The notes beneath the pieces are model-generated. The model saw only the letters and a list, made by a program, of their open reading frames with translations. It made no database searches and was not told the DNA's origin. Both the position numbers and the translations under genes were made by a program. Positions 52,535 to 56,294 of a stretch of DNA of 56,294 bases are shown here, piece by piece. How positions within the stretch are numbered: the stretch's first letter is position 1; each line of letters opens with the position of its first letter. Source of the DNA: an uncultured Azospirillum sp. (GTDB taxonomy: Bacteria > Pseudomonadota > Alphaproteobacteria > Azospirillales > Azospirillaceae); the NCBI RefSeq assembly GCF_946480385.1, contig NZ_CAMLJP010000028.1:1-56294 (forward strand), in the 5' to 3' direction.

Positions 52535-53458
52535 TCAGTCCCTTCGGTAGATCGTCGGACCGGCCTGGCGGAACAGGTTCGACACGCCATACAGGCTCTC
52601 CGAGTGGCCGAGGAACAGATACCCACCGGGGCGGAGCATCCGGGCGAAGTTTTCTATCACCTGCATCCGGCCGCGGCGGTCGAAATAGATCAGCACGTTG
52701 CGGCAAAAGATCGCGTCGAACGGACCGGACATCGGCCAATGTTCCAGCAGGTTCAGCGGCTTGACGGTGACGAGACGTTTCAGCTCCTCGCCCATCGCCA
52801 CCGCCGGCTCGCCGTCCAGCCTCGTATCCTGGGTGAAGCGCTGGCGGATCTGTGGCGGGATGCCGGTGGCGCCCGACAGCGGATAGACGCCGCGCCGGGC
52901 GGTGTCCACCATGTGGGTGTCGATGTCGGTGGCGAGGATGCGGGCGTCCCAGCGGCGCAGATCGGCGCCCATGGTGGAGAGCAGAACCATCGCCATGGTG
53001 TAGGGCTCCGGCCCCGACGAACAGCCAGCCGACCACAGCCGCAATCGCGGCTTCGACCGATGGGCGTTCAGCTCCCGGACTTCCGGCAGGACGGTGGAGG
53101 CGAGGAAGTCGAAATGGTGCGATTCGCGGTAGAAGCTGGTCAGGTTGGTGGTCAGCGCATTGACCAGGAAGCCGATCTCGTCGGCCACCTCGTCGCTCTG
53201 CAGCAGGGCGCAATAGGCGTCGAAATCGGGCAGCCGCAACTCGCGCAGGCGCCGCGCCAGCCGGGCATAGACCATTTCGGCCTTGTGCGGGGCCAGCGCG
53301 ATGCCGGCCAGCTGGTAGAGCAACCCGGCGATCAGGTCGAAATGGTGCCGCTCGAAATGGAACTCGCGCGCGCCGCCGAATACCGCGGCCGGAGGGGCGG
53401 CGGGGGAGCGCCGCAGTGTCGCTGGTTCGGTCGATAAGGCGGGCGAGCGGTCGGTCAT
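52535..53458 (-). CDS. cheR: Chemotaxis protein methyltransferase
   Basis: 307 residues. The N-terminal helical domain and SAM-binding domain are present: ALTTNLTSFYRESHHFDFLA, WSAGCSSGPEPYTMAM, ILATDIDTHMVDTARRGVYP and FDAIFCRNVLIYFD, then GGYLFLGHSESLYG. It methylates receptor glutamates using S-adenosylmethionine. The first ~30 residues are Pro/Ala-rich. The GPEPY in the SAM loop replaces the more common GEEPY but is within family variation. It is just downstream of the PAS chemoreceptor. Confidence 0.97.
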   Translation of the reverse strand: MTDRSPALSTEPATLRRSPAAPPAAVFGGAREFHFERHHFDLIAGLLYQLAGIALAPHKAEMVYARLARRLRELRLPDFDAYCALLQSDEVADEIGFLVNALTTNLTSFYRESHHFDFLASTVLPEVRELNAHRSKPRLRLWSAGCSSGPEPYTMAMVLLSTMGADLRRWDARILATDIDTHMVDTARRGVYPLSGATGIPPQIRQRFTQDTRLDGEPAVAMGEELKRLVTVKPLNLLEHWPMSGPFDAIFCRNVLIYFDRRGRMQVIENFARMLRPGGYLFLGHSESLYGVSNLFRQAGPTIYRRD

Positions 53459-53477
53459 CGCAGCACCGGCGGCATCC

Positions 53478-56057
53478 TCAGGCGGACTTGCGGGAGAAGG
53501 ACTGGCGGGAAGCGGACTGGCGGTCCAGGGTGAAGAAGGTCATCTGGCGGCGCAGCTGGTCGGCCTGCTCCTCCAGCGAGCGGGCGGCGGCGGTGCTTTC
53601 CTCCACCAGTGCGGCGTTCTTCTGGGTCATCTCGTCCATCTGGGCGATGGCGATGTTGACCTCGTCCAGGCCGGACGCCTGCTCGGTGGTCGCCCGCGCG
53701 ATCTCCGACACCAGATCGGCGACGCGGCCGATGCCCGACACGATCTCGGTCAGGGAGCTGCCGGCGGAGCGCACGAGGTCGACGCCGTCGCGCACCTGTC
53801 CGCCGCTGTCCATGATCAGCGCCTTGATCTCCTTCGATGCCTGGGCCGAGCGCTGGGCGAGTTGCCGCACCTCCTGCGCCACCACGGCGAAGCCGCGCCC
53901 GGCGTCGCCGGCCCGCGCCGCCTCCACCGCCGCGTTCAGCGCCAGCAGGTTGGTCTGGAAGGCGATCTCGTCGATCACCCCGATGATGTCGGAGATCTTC
54001 TGCGACGACTGCTCGATCCGGCGCATCGCCTCCACCGCGCTGGTCGCCACCTCGCCGCCGCGCGAGGCCGCGCTGCGCGCCTCGGTGGCATAGCCGTTGA
54101 CCTGCTGGGCGTTGTCGGCGTTGGAGCGCACGGTGGCGGCGAGCTGTTCCATGCTGGCCGCGGTCTCCTCCAGCGAGGAGGCCTGCTGTTCGGTCCGCTC
54201 CGACAGGTCCAGGCTGCCTTCCGCCACCTCGCGGCTGGCGACGGCGATGGAGCCGGCGGCCTGATCGATGCGCTGGACGATCTCCGACAGGTGGGAAACC
54301 GTGCCGTTGAAATCGTCCTTCAGCCGCTGGAACACGCCCTCATACTGCTTGTCGATCCGGCGGGTCAGGTCGCCCTGCGACAGCGCCTCCAGCACCGAGG
54401 CGAGTTCCTCGGTGACGGCGGCGATGTTCTCGGACAGCCGGTTGATGCCCTCGCTGACCAGCCGGAAGAAGCCGGTCTTGCCGTCCAGTTCGATGCGGTG
54501 GGTGAAGTCGCCGCGCACGGCACTCTCCACCATCGCGCTGATCTCCGCCTCGATCGCCAGTTCCTCGGTCAGGTCGCGCCATTCGATGACGGTGCCCAGC
54601 CTCTCTCCCTGGCGGCTGACCACCGGGTTGGCGATGACCTGGAAGGTCCGGCCGCCGGTCTTGGCCAAGCCGCGGTGGGTCTGGGTCAGGTCGGCCAGCA
54701 GGCGGCGCTGGTGGCCGGGGTCGCGGTGGAAGACGTCGAAGTTGCGGCCGACCAGCGCGTTCGCGTCGAAGCTGGGCAGCGAGACGCGCAGGTCCGCCTC
54801 GGCATGGCGGAACATGGCCATGATCGAGTCGTTGGCGTAGAGGATGCGGCCGTCGACGTCCGCCATCATGATGTTGGCCGACACCCGTTCCAGCGCGATG
54901 CGGGAGCGCAGGGCCTCCACCGCCTCGTCCTTGAAGGCGGCGACGGCGCGGGCCATGTCGCCCAGCTCGTCCTGCTGGCCGGTGTGGGGGACGCTGACCG
55001 ACAGCTTGCCTTCGGTCAGGTCGGTCATCACCCGGCGGATGCCGGTCACCGGCCCAATGATCGAGGCGGCGATGCGGTTGGCGGCGACGATGCCGATCAC
55101 CAGCGACAGCAGCCCCAGACCCAGTGTCAGGCGGATGGTGAAGGCGGCCTCGCTCCCGGCCTCCTCCTCGGTTGCCTTGGCGCTGGCGGCGATGGAGGCG
55201 ACGATGCCGTCGATGGCCCGGTTGATCGCCGTTGCGGCGGCGGCAAGCTCGTCGGTCAGCCGCTTTGCATCGTCGTTGGCGGCCATCGCGTCGCGGAAGG
55301 CGGTGCGGTAATCGGCGGCGCGGGCATCGATCTCGCGCAGGGCCGCCAGCAGGCTGCCATTGCTGCGGACCACGGAAGACAGTCGGGCGATGCTCTCGCT
55401 CATCGCTTTGCCCACCGCCTCGACCTGCGCCGCGGCGGCGGCGTCGCGCAGGCCGATGGCGCGGTTGGCCTGGAAGCGGGTCATCAGCCAGCGGTTCTCC
55501 ACCTCCTGCGCGCCGAAGGCGAAGTCCTTGTCGCCCGAGGTCTCGGCGGCGGACACCATGTCCTCCAGCCGCTTGGTCACCTGGACGCCCAGCGGGTCCA
55601 TGCGCTCGTGCAGCAGGCGGTCGGCCCGTTCGCGCACGGCGCGCACAGCCTCGAACCGCTCATGGTAGGCGGAGTGCAGGCTGCTCAGCTCGGCGAAGGC
55701 TGCGGCCTGGGGCGAAGCCTTCAGCCTGGCCTGCCGGGTCGCCATCGCCTGGTCGAACTCGCCGCGCAGGACGCGCAGGCGGTCCAGCGCCTCGGTCGAG
55801 CCGATGTTGATGTATTCGCGGGTCTGCAGCCGCTCGGCGGCCAGACGGGTTTCCAGATCCTTGGCGAAGACGGCGAGATCGCCCGATGCGATGACGCTGT
55901 CGATGCGGCGGTGCAGCCCGTCCAGCCCGAAGATGCCGGTGCCCGACTGGGCGGCGATCAGCGCCAGCAGCAGGCCGAAGGCCAGCCAAAGCCGCTTGGC
56001 GATGCGCATGTTGCTGAGGAAGGTGCCGGCTTTGGCGATCGTACCGTCGGTGGCCAT
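53478..56057 (-). CDS. Methyl-accepting chemotaxis protein with large periplasmic helical domain and PAS domain
   Basis: 859 residues. Membrane segments at about 23-42 and 307-330 enclose a ~265-residue all-helical sensor, long enough for a double four-helix (HBM-type) domain. HAMP follows ([20 protein letters not shown]), then a PAS domain at about 385-500 ([20 protein letters not shown] ... [13 protein letters not shown]). A second HAMP-like stretch near 540-590 and the signalling coil come next, with the tip [29 protein letters not shown] layout is common in Azospirillum-type receptors. The ligand is unknown. It is the first complete gene of the che run, after cheW. Confidence 0.95.
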   Translation of the reverse strand: MATDGTIAKAGTFLSNMRIAKRLWLAFGLLLALIAAQSGTGIFGLDGLHRRIDSVIASGDLAVFAKDLETRLAAERLQTREYINIGSTEALDRLRVLRGEFDQAMATRQARLKASPQAAAFAELSSLHSAYHERFEAVRAVRERADRLLHERMDPLGVQVTKRLEDMVSAAETSGDKDFAFGAQEVENRWLMTRFQANRAIGLRDAAAAAQVEAVGKAMSESIARLSSVVRSNGSLLAALREIDARAADYRTAFRDAMAANDDAKRLTDELAAAATAINRAIDGIVASIAASAKATEEEAGSEAAFTIRLTLGLGLLSLVIGIVAANRIAASIIGPVTGIRRVMTDLTEGKLSVSVPHTGQQDELGDMARAVAAFKDEAVEALRSRIALERVSANIMMADVDGRILYANDSIMAMFRHAEADLRVSLPSFDANALVGRNFDVFHRDPGHQRRLLADLTQTHRGLAKTGGRTFQVIANPVVSRQGERLGTVIEWRDLTEELAIEAEISAMVESAVRGDFTHRIELDGKTGFFRLVSEGINRLSENIAAVTEELASVLEALSQGDLTRRIDKQYEGVFQRLKDDFNGTVSHLSEIVQRIDQAAGSIAVASREVAEGSLDLSERTEQQASSLEETAASMEQLAATVRSNADNAQQVNGYATEARSAASRGGEVATSAVEAMRRIEQSSQKISDIIGVIDEIAFQTNLLALNAAVEAARAGDAGRGFAVVAQEVRQLAQRSAQASKEIKALIMDSGGQVRDGVDLVRSAGSSLTEIVSGIGRVADLVSEIARATTEQASGLDEVNIAIAQMDEMTQKNAALVEESTAAARSLEEQADQLRRQMTFFTLDRQSASRQSFSRKSA

Positions 56058-56127
56058 CGGTGACGTTTCCTCTTTTTATTGCTTTTCGTTGCGGCTTGCC
56101 TGCCGGGGGCTCGGCAGCTTGCTGCGG

Positions 56128-56294
56128 TCAGGTCGATTCCAGGGCGGCGCGGGGGACGGCGTCCTGATCGACATGCTCGCCCGCGAACAGCTTGTCCACG
56201 TTCAGCAGAGTCACCATGCGATTCTCGGCGGTATAGAGGCCGCTGAGATACTCGGCGTCGATCAGCCCGCTGTCGACGTCGGGCGGCGGCTTGA
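56128..56294 (-). CDS. cheW: CheW-like adaptor, C-terminal fragment (5' end outside window)
   Basis: Only 54 C-terminal residues are in the window, ending at TGA (complement of 56128-56130). Translated here, they include IDAEYLSGLYTAENRMVTLL followed by NVDKLFAGEHVDQD, the usual close of a CheW SH3-like domain. CheW links chemoreceptors to CheA. A CheW domain at the end of a CheV-like or CheA protein would look the same, so cheW is likely rather than certain. It lies 70 bases before the PAS chemoreceptor. Confidence 0.8.
   Translation of the reverse strand, partial: KPPPDVDSGLIDAEYLSGLYTAENRMVTLLNVDKLFAGEHVDQDAVPRAALEST

Noticed and set aside
52535..53458. GPEPY instead of GEEPY in CheR as a damaged SAM site
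   Set aside because: Many CheR proteins vary the first Glu; all other SAM residues are present.
53862..56063. 733-codon plus-strand frame antisense to the PAS chemoreceptor
   Set aside because: Repetitive Gly/His/Ala composition and no ribosome-binding site; the chemoreceptor on the other strand is unmistakable.

Overview
This is a gene-dense, very GC-rich chromosomal segment. Gene content and protein style point to an alphaproteobacterium of the Rhodospirillales, most like Azospirillum. The pointers are two large chemoreceptors (one with a C-terminal PilZ domain, an arrangement known from Azospirillum Tlp1), a chemosensory operon, GlnE, a paired bacterioferritin, and an Hsp20-DUF1150 pair. 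The genus is inferred from gene families, not from an rRNA gene. I see no tRNA, rRNA, CRISPR array, transposase or prophage.

Bases 1-9,600: the end of asd, an orphan LivH-type permease with a lipoprotein-like N-terminus, convergent tyrS, two adjacent bacterioferritin genes behind a perfect Fur-like palindrome, a hairpin-rich intergenic repeat, a lone ParA-type ATPase divergent from the tRNA t6A gene tsaC/sua5, a flavin dehydrogenase and leuC. Bases 9,600-24,000: a large AsmA/YhdP-like envelope protein divergent from glnE, then bcp, a PhyH-like oxygenase, anmK, aat, a periplasmic RNase T2, NAD(P)HX dehydratase, a histidine phosphatase and an Old Yellow Enzyme. Bases 24,000-38,900: a double cold-shock protein, a YgjV-Crp/Fnr coupled pair, an orphan MT-A70 methyltransferase, DsbA-HAD, a phytase-like esterase, an M48 protease divergent from a degenerate gamma-glutamyltransferase-like lipoprotein, an aminotransferase, SDR, ChaN-PDZ, NUDIX and rmuC. 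Bases 38,900-45,900: a PilZ-tailed chemoreceptor flanked by two tiny zinc-ribbon membrane proteins, an unknown 377-residue protein, DUF1150-Hsp20, an L-2-hydroxyglutarate oxidase-like enzyme and rpsD.

The most interesting region is 45,972-56,294, all on the minus strand. It reads cheW (cut by the window edge), PAS-containing chemoreceptor, cheR, cheD, cheB, a soluble chemoreceptor-like protein with a CheZ-like motif, a STAS anti-anti-sigma-type protein, an RsbW-like ATPase, and two response-regulator/SpoIIE-type phosphatases. This joins a chemosensory adaptation system to a partner-switching module. The two phosphatases are tandem paralogues; the first-transcribed one has lost two of the four acidic metal-binding positions, so one active enzyme and one pseudo-phosphatase are likely. 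No stand-alone CheY is visible, so the receiver domains of the phosphatases are plausible output targets for a CheA outside the window.

Genes are tightly packed. Several junctions are overlapping start/stop codons (ATGA, GTGA), and two convergent pairs share a TTAA that gives both stops. Clear or probable intrinsic terminators follow leuC, the cold-shock gene and rpsD. Starts were chosen by ribosome-binding sites, family alignment and overlaps. Several are GTG or TTG and carry the stated uncertainty.
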